A DNA stretch of 64,000 nucleotides from Bacillus sp. T33-2 (GTDB lineage Bacteria > Bacillota > Bacilli > Bacillales > Cytobacillaceae), in contig NZ_PGVB01000010.1 in NCBI RefSeq assembly GCF_002860205.1, positions 186,001-250,000 of the forward strand, given 5' to 3'. Positions 35,622 to 43,520 of this stretch are shown piece after piece (the stretch's first letter is position 1; every line of letters begins with the position of its first letter). A program made the position numbers and the translations under genes. The notes under the pieces are model-generated. The model made no database searches, was not told where the DNA came from, and was given only the letters and a program-made list of their open reading frames with translations.

Positions 35622-35786
35622 ATACTCCTGCCTCCCGATTCTTAGTTACCGCATGTGCATCGCTTGTGTAAATTAAGATTAAATCAATTCGATTTACCCT
35701 TCAAGTTTTATCCTTCCCCGCATAAAACTGATTCCATTCTTGTATTTATCAGCCAATTAATGAAGCCCTGTTTGCCCCACAATAAT

Positions 35787-35826
35787 AAACGAACTCCCCC
35801 GCATATCCCAAGGAGTCCGTTATACT
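35787..35826 (-). terminator. Terminator after ykzI
   Basis: AACG-A-ACTCC pairs with GGAGT-C-CGTT with one internal mismatch; on the minus strand TTTATTATTG follows. Confidence 0.55.
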
Positions 35827-35883
35827 AAATGACACACTGTAACCCATTTCATTTATTTAATCCGTTCCTGTATAGACATATCA

Positions 35884-36078
35884 TTAAAGTGCTTTTAATC
35901 TTAATAATTCCTGGCGGATCCGTTCTAATTTTTGCTTGCATTCCTTCATCTTATCTTTGTCGGATTTATTCATGGCTTCAAATAATGTTGCCAGTTCATA
36001 ATCCATTTCCATTCTTAATACTGCTGTCCTTTGCATTTCTCCAGTTTTCTTTCTAGTTGAATTGATAAGTTGTTTCAA
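35884..36078 (-). CDS. ykzI: Small helical protein, YkzI-like
   Basis: The 64-residue protein (MKQLINSTRKKTGEMQRTAVLRMEMDYELATLFEAMNKSDKDKMKE) is helical with a Lys/Glu-rich C-terminal coiled coil. It is in the place of ykzI between yktB and suhB of B. subtilis, so the name is by position and length. The start is TTG at 36078, 8 bases after AAGGAG; GTG at 36087 overlaps that site. Function is unknown. It has its own terminator. Confidence 0.65.
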   Translation of the reverse strand: MKQLINSTRKKTGEMQRTAVLRMEMDYELATLFEAMNKSDKDKMKECKQKLERIRQELLRLKAL

Positions 36079-36256
36079 GATTAACACTCCTTCTATAAGA
36101 ATTTTCAGGTAATTTTTGTTATTATCATATGAACTGTCAAAACACGATGGTACAAATTTGTGCTGTTACCCATATACCTGGCAGGGCGGATTCAAAAAGT
36201 ACAATATTTTCTGCAGTTTTGCTACAATATTTGACAAAGCTTAAGGAGGTTTTCAA

Positions 36257-36877
36257 ATGTCATTTACAGGATTCACCAACAAAGATTTTGATGTTTTTAA
36301 AATAGAAGGATTGGACGAGCGTATGGATGCGCTTAAGCTTAACATCCGTCCTAAGCTGGAACAATTGGGACAACTTTTTGCCCCATCCCTTTCAGCAGGC
36401 TCCGGAGATGAAATGTTTTCCCATGTTGCCAAACACGCCCGCAGAACAATCAATCCGCCTAAAGATACCTGGGTTGCATTCGCCGCTAATTCCCGCGGAT
36501 ATAAAATGCTGCCGCATTTTCAAATCGGCCTTTGGGAAAGCCACCTTTTTATATGGTTTGCAGTGATATATGAAGCCCCGAACAAGGAAGAATTCGGCCA
36601 AAAATTAGATGCCAACCTGCACAACATCTACAATGAGATTCCCGAGGACTTCTACTGGTCTGCCGATCATACAAAACCCGACGTAATCAGGCATGGCAGC
36701 CTGACTGTGGAAGAATTGCATTCCCTGTTCAATCGCCTGCAGACGGTAAAAAAGGCTGAAATCCTATGCGGTTATGTGATACCCCGGGAGGAAGCTGTCC
36801 AAATGAGCCCTGAAAAATTGATTAATAAAATCGAAGTTGTATTTAAAGAATTATTACCCCTATATAAATTGGCATAA
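36257..36877 (+). CDS. yktB: UPF0637/DUF1054 family protein YktB
   Basis: The 206-residue protein (MSFTGFTNKDFDVFKIEGLDERM) matches YktB throughout, with HVAKHARRTINPPKDTWVAFA (about 55-75), SRGYKMLPHFQIGLWE and the C-terminal AVQMSPEKLINKIE. The fold resembles proteins of unknown function in Firmicutes. AAGGAGG precedes ATG 36257 by 8 bases. It is divergent from ykzI and convergent with yktA. Confidence 0.9.
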   Translation: MSFTGFTNKDFDVFKIEGLDERMDALKLNIRPKLEQLGQLFAPSLSAGSGDEMFSHVAKHARRTINPPKDTWVAFAANSRGYKMLPHFQIGLWESHLFIWFAVIYEAPNKEEFGQKLDANLHNIYNEIPEDFYWSADHTKPDVIRHGSLTVEELHSLFNRLQTVKKAEILCGYVIPREEAVQMSPEKLINKIEVVFKELLPLYKLA

Positions 36878-36906
36878 ACCTTGAATGGAACTACCTCAAA
36901 TACACT

Positions 36907-36956
36907 AAAAAATCCAGAAAGAACGGCCTTATTTTGGCCGTTTTTTCTGGATTTTT
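36907..36956. terminator. Large nested terminator between yktB and yktA
   Basis: AAAAATCCAGAAA and ACGGCC pair with GGCCGT and TTTCTGGATTTTT, giving a stem of about 19 bp with one internal loop. The right side is also the coding end of yktA. Confidence 0.85.
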
Positions 36957-37216
36957 ATCACTGAACCCTCACCCGAGTCCTTTAAGGCTTTAACCGCCTG
37001 GTAGGATGATAACCCGCTCGCTTCTTCAAATTCGTTAAATATTTTCTTTTCATCTGATTTACCTGGAACAATTTCTTTAAAGCGACGGTAAGCATTCAGG
37101 AGCCCGTCCCTGCCGACCCCTTTGTCATAGGCGAGTTCCACATGTTCGAAGAATTTTACAACATCAATGATTTCATCCGTAGTCCAAGTGTAATCAATAG
37201 GATATTGGTATTCCAT
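36929..37216 (-). CDS. yktA: UPF0223 family protein YktA
   Basis: The 95-residue cytosolic protein has the UPF0223 landmarks YPIDYTWTTDEIIDVVKFFE (about 5-24) and GLLNAYRRFKEIVPGKSDEK. Function is unknown. ATG at 37216 follows AGGTGA. Its last codons (KIQKKRPK) form one arm of a strong terminator, so coding and termination functions overlap. Confidence 0.9.
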   Translation of the reverse strand: MEYQYPIDYTWTTDEIIDVVKFFEHVELAYDKGVGRDGLLNAYRRFKEIVPGKSDEKKIFNEFEEASGLSSYQAVKALKDSGEGSVIKIQKKRPK

Positions 37217-37269
37217 ATTTTCACCTGCTTTTCTAGTGCAATATAACCTTCAGAATGGACAATGTGGGT

Positions 37270-38229
37270 TTATATACTCCATTTCTTCCTGATAACTTCA
37301 GCTTCCTGAATGATCCTTGCCATTAACTCCTGTACAGGGGGCGCGTCGTGGATAAGCCCCATTACCTGCCCGGCCCAGGCGAATCCACGCTCGGCATCAC
37401 CTTCATAAATATATTTCTTATTGGCCTCACCACTTATATATTGCTTCAGTACGTCATATCCTCCCTGCTGCTTCTCAATTTCAAGAATCGTTTCTGTCCA
37501 TGAATTGGCTATCGCACGTCCCGGCGAGCCAAGAGAGCGTTTAATGACCACAGTATCATTTTCGGTGCCGTTTATAAGCTTATTTTTATATGTATCACTC
37601 GCGTGTATGCATTCTTTTGTGGCAATAAACCTTGTCCCCATTTCAATCCCCTCCGCACCAAGGCTCAATGCCGCCATCAGGCCCCTTCCATCACCGATGC
37701 CTCCTGAGGCTATCACAGGTATGCTGACTGAATCTGCGACCCTTGGAATCAGCACCATCGTGCCCGTATCGTTTTTTCCAAGATGCCCTCCCCCTTCATG
37801 CCCGACTACCATGACTGCATCTGCTCCAAGCTGCTCGGCTTTCTGTGCTTGTCTCTTGGCAGCAACAAGCACCAGCTTTTTGACATTGACTCCTTTTAGC
37901 CGTTCAAAGATCGGTGCCGGGTTTCCTCCCGTCATTGAAATAACAGGAACTTCTTCCTCGATTGCCGCATTGAGGAACTCAGCGAAAGGCCTGCCATGCT
38001 GGCCTATTGCAAAATTCACTCCAAACGGCTTGTCCGTCAAAGTCCTGACTCTGCGGATTTCTTTTTTAAGTGCGCCCGGATCCGGTAAAGACATCGCCGT
38101 AATCTGGCCAAGCCCACCTGCATTAGATACTGCCGCCGCTAAATCAGAATAGGCAAGATAAGCGAGCCCTCCCTGGATGATAGGATATTTGATATTCAGC
38201 AACTCTGTAATTCTCGTCTTCCATTCCAT
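37270..38229 (-). CDS. Nitronate monooxygenase-like FMN enzyme (FabK/NMO family)
   Basis: The 319-residue TIM-barrel flavoprotein shows IIQGGLAYLAYSDLAAAVSNAGGLG (about 18-42), the VVGHEGGGHLG loop with the histidine common to NMO enzymes (about 145-155), and the phosphate-binding ASGGIGDGRGLMAAL (about 183-197). Members oxidise nitronates or, as FabK, reduce enoyl-ACP. The HEGGGH motif favours NMO, but FabK cannot be excluded without more residues. ATG at 38229 has AAAAGGGGGAAGG upstream. It stands alone. Confidence 0.85.
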   Translation of the reverse strand: MEWKTRITELLNIKYPIIQGGLAYLAYSDLAAAVSNAGGLGQITAMSLPDPGALKKEIRRVRTLTDKPFGVNFAIGQHGRPFAEFLNAAIEEEVPVISMTGGNPAPIFERLKGVNVKKLVLVAAKRQAQKAEQLGADAVMVVGHEGGGHLGKNDTGTMVLIPRVADSVSIPVIASGGIGDGRGLMAALSLGAEGIEMGTRFIATKECIHASDTYKNKLINGTENDTVVIKRSLGSPGRAIANSWTETILEIEKQQGGYDVLKQYISGEANKKYIYEGDAERGFAWAGQVMGLIHDAPPVQELMARIIQEAEVIRKKWSI

Positions 38230-38362
38230 AGGTCCTTCCCCCTTTTCACTCATAGAAATATCTTTCTATTTCAGTGTTTTATTTTCCTGTTTTAATCAAA
38301 AACTAAATTCGTGCCAATCGATAATTCTTTTTAGGCCGATTCTTTCCAAAGAAATTTATTAG

Positions 38363-38371
38363 TGCTATAAT
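38363..38371 (+). promoter_or_regulatory. Extended -10 promoter of speA
   Basis: TGC immediately precedes TATAAT (38366-38371), an extended -10 element about 70 bases before the speA start; the -35 is weak. Confidence 0.55.
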
Positions 38372-38439
38372 TCATTTGTTTTATTATAGGCATCAGCCAG
38401 TTCATTTTCAATTATGGAGTAAAGAGGTGTATTGAAAAA

Positions 38440-39909
38440 TTGTCACAAACAGAGACACCATTGTTCACCGGTCTCGTCCGGCATGCAAAAAAAAATCCAA
38501 TCCAATTCCATATTCCCGGCCACAAAAAAGGAACCGGGATTGATCCTGAATTCCGCGAATTCATTGGCGATAACGCCCTGTCCATTGATTTGATAAATAT
38601 AGGGCCCCTTGATGACCTGCATCAGCCGAAGGGATTGATTAAACAGGCACAGGATCTGGCTGCAGAAGCTTTTGGAGCGGATCATACTTTTTTCTCGGTA
38701 CAAGGCACAAGCGGGGCGATCATGACAATGATCATGACAGTGTGCGGGCCCGGGGACAAAATCATTGTTCCAAGAAACGTCCATAAATCTGTCATGTCCG
38801 CAATTGTATTTTCAGGGGCGATACCAATTTTTATCCATCCTGAAATAGACGAGATTCTCGGAATCTCACACGGAATTACGACGGACGCGGTATCCAGGGC
38901 GCTCAAGCAGCATCCCGATGCCAAAGGTGTCCTCGTTATCAATCCAACCTATTTCGGCCTTGCAGCCGATCTGCAAAAGATTGTCGAGGTGGCCCATTCC
39001 TATGACGTACCTGTCCTTGTAGACGAAGCACACGGGGTACATATCCATTTCCATGATGAGCTGCCTGTTTCCGCGATGCAGGCGGGAGCCGACATGGCCG
39101 CAACCAGCGTGCACAAGCTTGGGGGCTCCATGACCCAGAGTTCAATCCTGAATGTTAAAGAAGGCCTGGTGTCTGCAAAACGCGTCCAGGCTATTTTAAG
39201 CATGCTTACAACCACATCCACATCCTACTTGCTGCTTGCTTCCCTGGATGTTGCCAGGAGAAGGCTTGCGACTGAAGGCAAGGAATTGATCGGACGCACC
39301 ATCGAACTTGCACAATCAATACGGAAGCAAATAAACTCCATCCGGCATCTATATTGTGTTGGCGAGGAGATTCTCGGCACAGAGGCAACATATGATTACG
39401 ACCCGACAAAGCTCATCATATCTTTAAGGAACCTGGGCATCAGCGGATACGATGCGGAAGTGTGGCTGCGAGAAAAATATAATATCGAGGTAGAGTTGTC
39501 CGATTTGTACAATCTGCTTTGCATTATCACACCAGGAGACACAGAAACCGAAGCACAGGTTCTTATCAAGGCACTTGAGGAGCTGTCAAAGGAGTTCAGC
39601 CTCCTTGCAGAAGAAGTTGAAGTAAAGGTTTTGCTGCCTGATATCCCGCTGCTCGCCCTGACACCAAGGGATGCCTTCTATGCAGAAACAGAACAAGTGC
39701 CTTTCGACGAGTCCGAGGGCCGTATAATCGCTGAATTTGTAATGGTATACCCGCCAGGAATCCCTATTTTCATTCCTGGAGAAATCATCACAGCCGAAAA
39801 TCTGCATTACATCAAAAAGACTATCGAAGTAGGCCTTCCTGTCCAGGGGCCGGAAGATGATCAATTGAATTCCCTCCGGGTTATCAAGGAGCATAAAGCA
39901 ATCAAATAA
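38440..39909 (+). CDS. speA: Arginine decarboxylase SpeA (Orn/Lys/Arg decarboxylase family)
   Basis: The 489-residue PLP enzyme matches B. subtilis SpeA over its length, which makes agmatine from arginine for polyamine synthesis. Motifs include the substrate region FHIPGHKKGTG (about 23-33), GTSGAIM, the PLP aspartate in VDEAHGVHI (about 193) and the PLP lysine in SVHKLGGSMTQSS (about 226). The start is TTG at 38440, about 10 bases after GAGGTG; it gives the same N-terminus (SQTETPL) as the family. The next gene on the other strand is the SR1-like RNA, which in B. subtilis regulates arginine catabolism. Confidence 0.94.
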   Translation: MSQTETPLFTGLVRHAKKNPIQFHIPGHKKGTGIDPEFREFIGDNALSIDLINIGPLDDLHQPKGLIKQAQDLAAEAFGADHTFFSVQGTSGAIMTMIMTVCGPGDKIIVPRNVHKSVMSAIVFSGAIPIFIHPEIDEILGISHGITTDAVSRALKQHPDAKGVLVINPTYFGLAADLQKIVEVAHSYDVPVLVDEAHGVHIHFHDELPVSAMQAGADMAATSVHKLGGSMTQSSILNVKEGLVSAKRVQAILSMLTTTSTSYLLLASLDVARRRLATEGKELIGRTIELAQSIRKQINSIRHLYCVGEEILGTEATYDYDPTKLIISLRNLGISGYDAEVWLREKYNIEVELSDLYNLLCIITPGDTETEAQVLIKALEELSKEFSLLAEEVEVKVLLPDIPLLALTPRDAFYAETEQVPFDESEGRIIAEFVMVYPPGIPIFIPGEIITAENLHYIKKTIEVGLPVQGPEDDQLNSLRVIKEHKAIK

Positions 39910-39927
39910 ACCGTTTTTGGACAAGAC

Positions 39928-39970
39928 GTACGCGGGTATCTACCAGTTCGCTGATGCCCGCGTTTTTTTT
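39928..39970 (+). terminator. Terminator after speA
   Basis: ACGCGGGTATC (39930-39940) pairs with GATGCCCGCGT (39953-39963), followed by eight T. Confidence 0.85.
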
Positions 39971-39999
39971 AAAAGAAAAAGCATGCCGAGGGGCATGCC
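39968..39999 (-). terminator. Terminator of the SR1-like RNA
   Basis: On the minus strand GCATGCC pairs with GGCATGC (39981-39998), followed by TTTTTCTTTT. Confidence 0.85.
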
Positions 40000-40011
40000 C
40001 GTATTTGCTAT

Positions 40012-40134
40012 TTAAATGTCCTCTATTTGTTCACCATCACAACAGTCACATTTCTTAGAGTACAGAACCGACACTTTTTCATCTTCAAAATGGTCAATTG
40101 TTGAATTGCAAGTTTGACAAATGATTGTTCCCAT
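40012..40134 (-). CDS. sr1P: SR1P peptide encoded on the SR1-like RNA
   Basis: The 40-residue peptide starts MGTIICQTCNSTIDHF and continues EDEKVSVLYSKKCDCCDGEQ. The N-terminal MGTI-CQ-C, the HFEDEK-VLY core and the later cysteines match SR1P of Bacillus. SR1P binds GapA (glyceraldehyde-3-phosphate dehydrogenase) and promotes its interaction with RNase J1; rnjA lies at 53385 in this window. Two cysteine pairs suggest a small zinc knuckle. AAAAGGGG is 9 bases before the ATG at 40134. It is too short for standard gene calling and is easy to miss. Confidence 0.85.
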   Translation of the reverse strand: MGTIICQTCNSTIDHFEDEKVSVLYSKKCDCCDGEQIEDI

Positions 40135-40173
40135 GTTTTCAAACCCCTTTTCATTCATAATTGATCAAGCAAA

Positions 40174-40187
40174 TGAAAACGCTTTAA
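40174..40187. promoter_or_regulatory. cre (CcpA operator) at the SR1-like gene
   Basis: TGAAAACGCTTTAA agrees with TGWAANCGNTNWCA at 13 of 14 positions. It begins about 7 bases after the predicted transcript start, a roadblock position, in line with glucose repression of SR1. Confidence 0.65.
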
Positions 40188-40200
40188 AATCTTTAAATTA

Positions 40201-40229
40201 ATAATAATATAACACTATTTGAATTTCAA
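40201..40229 (-). promoter_or_regulatory. Sigma-A promoter of the SR1-like RNA
   Basis: On the minus strand TTGAAA (40224-40229), a 17-base spacer and TATTAT (40201-40206). Confidence 0.7.
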
Positions 40230-40338
40230 GCATAATTGTATAACATATTAATCTATTTTTAACATAATTATTCTTAACGATTCGAAACTTGTCCATAATA
40301 ATACAGGTTAAATGGCTGCACCAATTTACTTTGTTTCC

Positions 40339-40370
40339 AAAAAAATAAAAACAGACCTCAGGTGGCCTGC
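40339..40370 (-). terminator. Terminator after the DUF3055 gene
   Basis: On the minus strand CAGGCC pairs with GGTCTG (one G-T), followed by TTTTTATTTTTTT. Confidence 0.6.
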
Positions 40371-40380
40371 TTTCCGGGCG

Positions 40381-40680
40381 TTACTCATATTGGGTTTCAA
40401 ACGGAATGGATGGCAGGATTCCCTCAAAAAATTCTGCGAGATGTGCTGCCTGCTCAAGGTCCTGTATGCGGAACACCTGCTGCAAGTGTTCAAGATTTTC
40501 GATATCCTGCGGATCGAGGAGAGTTGAACGTCCAGTCTGCATGCAAACGACGAGAGGTTTTCCGAAAAACATATTCGTATATACGATCCCAAAATCATAC
40601 CGCGAATGGTCTGTTACAAAACCGACAAATCGGACCTTTACGTTTTCATGTTCATCATAAAGCTTCTCGAACAGTTCCAT
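40381..40680 (-). CDS. DUF3055/SAV0927-like small protein
   Basis: The 99-residue cytosolic protein (MELFEKLYDEHENVKVRFVG) with FGIVYTNMFFGKPLVVCMQT and STLLDPQDIENLEHLQ matches what I remember of the DUF3055 family of Bacillales, function unknown. ATG at 40680 follows AAAGGAGGAG. It lies between the SR1-like RNA and a divergent DUF1885-like gene, and carries its own terminator. Confidence 0.72.
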   Translation of the reverse strand: MELFEKLYDEHENVKVRFVGFVTDHSRYDFGIVYTNMFFGKPLVVCMQTGRSTLLDPQDIENLEHLQQVFRIQDLEQAAHLAEFFEGILPSIPFETQYE

Positions 40681-40827
40681 CGGTCTCCTCCTTTATTTAA
40701 ATATTTAGAATATTATTATAACTCATTCATACAACGCTTGCAAGTGATATCTTTAAATAACCTTTGTCACCGGAAATTATTCAATGATAAAATGGAAAAT
40801 AGAAAAGGGATGGATAGGAGGATATAC

Positions 40828-41262
40828 ATGTCGAGTAATGCCTACATCAAGCTTGTTCCAGCTTCAGCGAAGCAGTCTGTATCAACGGATGAACTTAAGG
40901 AATTATTTACATACTATAAAAATATTACTTCGAAAACAGGCGACCAGGTTAAATGGCAATACGAGGAGTCGGCTTTCCCGTACGAAATCAAAGAAACAGA
41001 GGAAGGCAAAGGCTTATGGTTTTATCTTGAGTCAAATAATGACCGTTACGAAGCTATCCTGGTCGGAGTTGATTTTGAACAAATTCATGAAGACGATGGC
41101 TCAGTTCGGGAACAGCCATATATACAAATAACACTGCCGGAAACAGCAACGGTGGGGGACAAAGGCAAGGCTAATGAGTTTTGTAAATTCCTCGGGAAGA
41201 AACTGCAGGGCGAATTGCATTTATTTAATGGAAGAGTCATGTATTACTATCCGAGGAAGTAA
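40828..41262 (+). CDS. Conserved protein, DUF1885-like
   Basis: The 144-residue cytosolic protein (MSSNAYIKLVPASAKQSVSTDELKE) has a mixed alpha-beta pattern with FPYEIKETEEGKGLWFYLE (about 51-69) and a C-terminal helix ANEFCKFLGKKLQGEL. I think it belongs to DUF1885, without certainty. ATG at 40828 is strongly supported by AGGAGGATATAC; a longer in-frame extension from 40606 overlaps the divergent gene and is not real. A terminator follows. Confidence 0.72.
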   Translation: MSSNAYIKLVPASAKQSVSTDELKELFTYYKNITSKTGDQVKWQYEESAFPYEIKETEEGKGLWFYLESNNDRYEAILVGVDFEQIHEDDGSVREQPYIQITLPETATVGDKGKANEFCKFLGKKLQGELHLFNGRVMYYYPRK

Positions 41263-41281
41263 CCCGGTTTACCCATGTCCA

Positions 41282-41313
41282 GAGAACAGCCGCGGCTGTT
41301 CTTTATTATGTTT
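41282..41313 (+). terminator. Terminator after the DUF1885-like gene
   Basis: AGAACAGCC (41283-41291) pairs with GGCTGTTCT (41294-41302), followed by TTATTATGTTTT. Confidence 0.8.
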
Positions 41314-41327
41314 TAGGAGTGGTCATC

Positions 41328-41660
41328 ATGCGCAGGAAACAGCTGATCATAACAGGTGTTTTAAGTTTGGTTTTTACGTTATTCACCCCTTTTATATTTG
41401 ACGCCTATTTCGAAAAGAAACCTGATACATTGGAGCAAAACGTCAGCTTTGGTGCCCCATTTCCTTTCGTGCAAAACAAAATAACCCTGCCGGCGAATCA
41501 GGCAGAGTATCCAGTAGAGTTATCGTTTCAATCGCCGTTATCCGGTACCGGATTTCAGTTGATCCCTTTTCTGCTGTCCTTCACCTGTATCTATCTGCTT
41601 ATGTTTTCATTGATTGGGATCCTGGTATATTACTTCAAGAGGGATGGACGGCCAGATTAG
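41328..41660 (+). CDS. Hypothetical two-segment membrane protein
   Basis: The 110-residue protein has an N-terminal membrane segment (about 8-24), an external loop (about 25-75, FEKKPDTLEQNVSFGAPFPFVQ) and a C-terminal segment (about 77-102). The family is not recognised. ATG at 41328 lies 8 bases after TAGGAG, whereas GTG at 41319 overlaps it. It is convergent with a polysaccharide deacetylase. Confidence 0.65.
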   Translation: MRRKQLIITGVLSLVFTLFTPFIFDAYFEKKPDTLEQNVSFGAPFPFVQNKITLPANQAEYPVELSFQSPLSGTGFQLIPFLLSFTCIYLLMFSLIGILVYYFKRDGRPD

Positions 41661-41680
41661 GAGGGCCGCCCATCTTTTTA
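41643..41680. terminator. Terminator between the 41328 and 41678 genes
   Basis: GATGGACGGCC (41643-41653) pairs with GGCCGCCCATC (41664-41674) with a single mismatch, then TTTTTA. Confidence 0.7.
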
Positions 41681-42529
41681 TGCCGGCTTCTCAATCAGGT
41701 CAGGATCGACAATGGTGAATCCGCGCGCTTGAAGCCCTTTCACTATATCCTCCAGTGCCTGGCTTGTCCAGGGACGGTCATGCATCAACAGGGTTGCCCC
41801 GCTCCGTAACAAGGGCGTGTCCACCATGATTTTAGCTATAGCTTCCTTCGTCTGGTATTCCTTCTCCCAGTCATATCCGTAAGTCCAATTCATCAACACC
41901 ATTTTTTGTTCAGCGGCCACTTGTCGGGAAATATCAGTGTTTGCCCCGAACGGAGCACGGAAAAATTTGGGCCGTTCCCCTGTAATGGACTCGACCCTGT
42001 CATTTAAGGACACAATTTGCTGCCTCTGCTCCTGTTCGCTTAATTCCGTCAGCTTTTTATGGTTAAAAGTGTGGTTGCCGATTGGGAATCCGAGCCGGTT
42101 TATTTCCTTTAACTCAGCTTCTTTTTCGGGGGTAGTGAGAAAATGTCCGTTGACAAAGAAAATCGCTTTAACCCCAAGCCGTTGAAGAGTCCTTGCCATT
42201 TCCAGCGCATGCTTGTCAGGGGCGTCATCAATCGTAAGAAGAACTGGCTTTACAGCCTGGTTGGCTAAAGGTTCTACAGCCCAGTTGGCGGGGTTTATTC
42301 TGTATTCCGGCTTCTTTGGAAGTGCGGCTTCCAAATCGCCATATGCTTGAGATTGGTTCACTGCCTTTTCATCACTCTTGGAAACTGATTTTGCCTGTTC
42401 ACGCTCTACAGTGTTTGCATGCTGTTTTGCTTCTCTGTCCGGTTCCGGCTTCGTTGTTTCCGTGGAATTGCAGGAACTTACCAGAAATACAAGGAATGCT
42501 ATGATGCAATACATGGTCAGCTTTTTCAT
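41678..42529 (-). CDS. Polysaccharide deacetylase family lipoprotein
   Basis: The 283-residue lipoprotein has a lipobox LVSSC (about 16-20), a hydrophilic linker rich in Glu and Lys, and a NodB domain from about 90. Catalytic motifs are TIDDAPD (about 98-104, metal Asp pair), HTFNHKKL (metal His pair), RAPFG and the terminal LLMHDRP. Such enzymes remove N-acetyl groups from peptidoglycan or other glycans at the cell surface; the substrate is unknown. ATG at 42529. A terminator is shared with the convergent gene. Confidence 0.88.
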   Translation of the reverse strand: MKKLTMYCIIAFLVFLVSSCNSTETTKPEPDREAKQHANTVEREQAKSVSKSDEKAVNQSQAYGDLEAALPKKPEYRINPANWAVEPLANQAVKPVLLTIDDAPDKHALEMARTLQRLGVKAIFFVNGHFLTTPEKEAELKEINRLGFPIGNHTFNHKKLTELSEQEQRQQIVSLNDRVESITGERPKFFRAPFGANTDISRQVAAEQKMVLMNWTYGYDWEKEYQTKEAIAKIMVDTPLLRSGATLLMHDRPWTSQALEDIVKGLQARGFTIVDPDLIEKPA

Positions 42530-42640
42530 GCTTTGTCAGTCCTTCCTGAAAGCAAGTCTGTTTTGATGTTATCATTGATAACACATTTCGCCAAGCAAGG
42601 ACAATTGCTTCCATAACAAGTAAGCAAATCAGTCGCTTCA

Positions 42641-42877
42641 TTACATTATCGCCAGGGTGAAATGAAATGAAGCGTATAAACCCAGGCTTAATATTGTCGT
42701 AAAGAGCGTCTTTTTTGCCGACTTCATGATATAGTTTCCCACTACCACCGCCAGGTAAAAAAACACAAAGAACATGATAACGTTATAGACCGGCTGGTCA
42801 TGTTTTGACAGCCATTCCATAAAGGTATATCCGCTCCAAATCATCATTTGCAATAGCATTACCGTATATACTCTCAT
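42641..42877 (-). CDS. Hypothetical small membrane protein
   Basis: The 78-residue protein has three short membrane segments (about 3-18, 31-49, 57-76) and the WLSKHDQPVYN loop. The family is not recognised. ATG at 42877 is preceded by GGTGGTGG, a moderate site. It is 111 bases upstream of the deacetylase gene on the same strand and could be transcribed with it. Confidence 0.55.
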   Translation of the reverse strand: MRVYTVMLLQMMIWSGYTFMEWLSKHDQPVYNVIMFFVFFYLAVVVGNYIMKSAKKTLFTTILSLGLYASFHFTLAIM

Positions 42878-43078
42878 CTAGGCCCACCACCATTTTTTCA
42901 AACCGCCATGACCGGGATATAATCCCGTGGTTGTACTAGTATATGTAGAAAAACTTTGGTTATTTTTCATTTATGTAACATTTAAATGACAAACCCTGGT
43001 TAATATATTTACTGTGATAATATGGACAAAACGGGACCAGTGTTTATCCGTGAATTTTGAAAAAAGTGAGGCAAAGAA

Positions 43079-43456
43079 ATGAAAGGCCTGTCTTTTGTTT
43101 TAGCCACTTCTTTTCTATTAATGACTACTTCATGCATTCATCCTGATGAAACGGATGAACCCGTATTTGACAAGAATGTGAAACATATCCTTTTTTTCTC
43201 CGATGATTCCGATTACCGGCAAGAAGCCCCCTATTACGATGCCATTATTGAATTAAAAAAAGAATTCCCCAATGAGATCAACAATATGAAAGTATTTAGC
43301 GAACCTGGTGCGAAAAAATATTTTGAGGATTTTAATGTAGAAAAAAGCCCGGCGATTATGGTTATATATAATGACGAGGTCATGGTAAGCGTAGACGGCA
43401 GAGTTTCTAAAGAACAGATTGTCAAACCAGTTACCCAGGTGCTGGAACCAGAATGA
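43079..43456 (+). CDS. Small thioredoxin-like lipoprotein
   Basis: The 125-residue protein has a signal peptide with lipobox MTTSC (about 15-19). The rest looks like a thioredoxin-fold domain without CxxC: VKHILFFSDDSD, a helix ending in EFP, the FNVEKSPAIMVIYNDEV segment containing the cis-proline position, and the terminal helix KEQIVKPVTQVLE. Function is unknown; it could be a binding subdomain at the membrane surface. AGTGAGG lies about 10 bases before ATG 43079. A strong terminator separates it from pdhD. Confidence 0.7.
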   Translation: MKGLSFVLATSFLLMTTSCIHPDETDEPVFDKNVKHILFFSDDSDYRQEAPYYDAIIELKKEFPNEINNMKVFSEPGAKKYFEDFNVEKSPAIMVIYNDEVMVSVDGRVSKEQIVKPVTQVLEPE

Positions 43457-43462
43457 AAGCAT

Positions 43463-43499
43463 AAAAAAGTCCTTTCCAGATTGGAAAGGACCTTTTTGT
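43463..43499. terminator. Terminator between the 43079 gene and pdhD
   Basis: AGTCCTTTCC pairs with GGAAAGGACC around AGATT, with A and T runs. It ends the pdh operon on the minus strand. Confidence 0.9.
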
Positions 43500-43520
43500 C
43501 GCCGAAATGTGCAGCTCTTT

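Larger units (their letters stand above)
39970..40194 (-). ncRNA. sr1: SR1-like dual-function regulatory RNA
   Basis: A promoter at 40201-40229 and a strong terminator at 39981-39998 define a transcript of about 220 bases that carries the SR1P reading frame. SR1 of B. subtilis is about 205 bases, lies near speA, base-pairs with ahrC mRNA (arginine catabolism activator) and is repressed by glucose through CcpN and CcpA. A cre-like site sits just after the predicted start here. Transcript ends are inferred from sequence; base-pairing to ahrC could not be tested since ahrC is not in the window. Confidence 0.75.

Noticed and set aside
37421-38152. A 243-codon plus-strand frame opposite the NMO-like gene
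   Set aside because: Serine/proline-rich antisense shadow of a well-supported flavoprotein gene.
40606-40827. N-terminal extension of the DUF1885-like gene
   Set aside because: It overlaps the divergent DUF3055 gene and its ribosome site; a strong AGGAGG sits before ATG 40828 instead.
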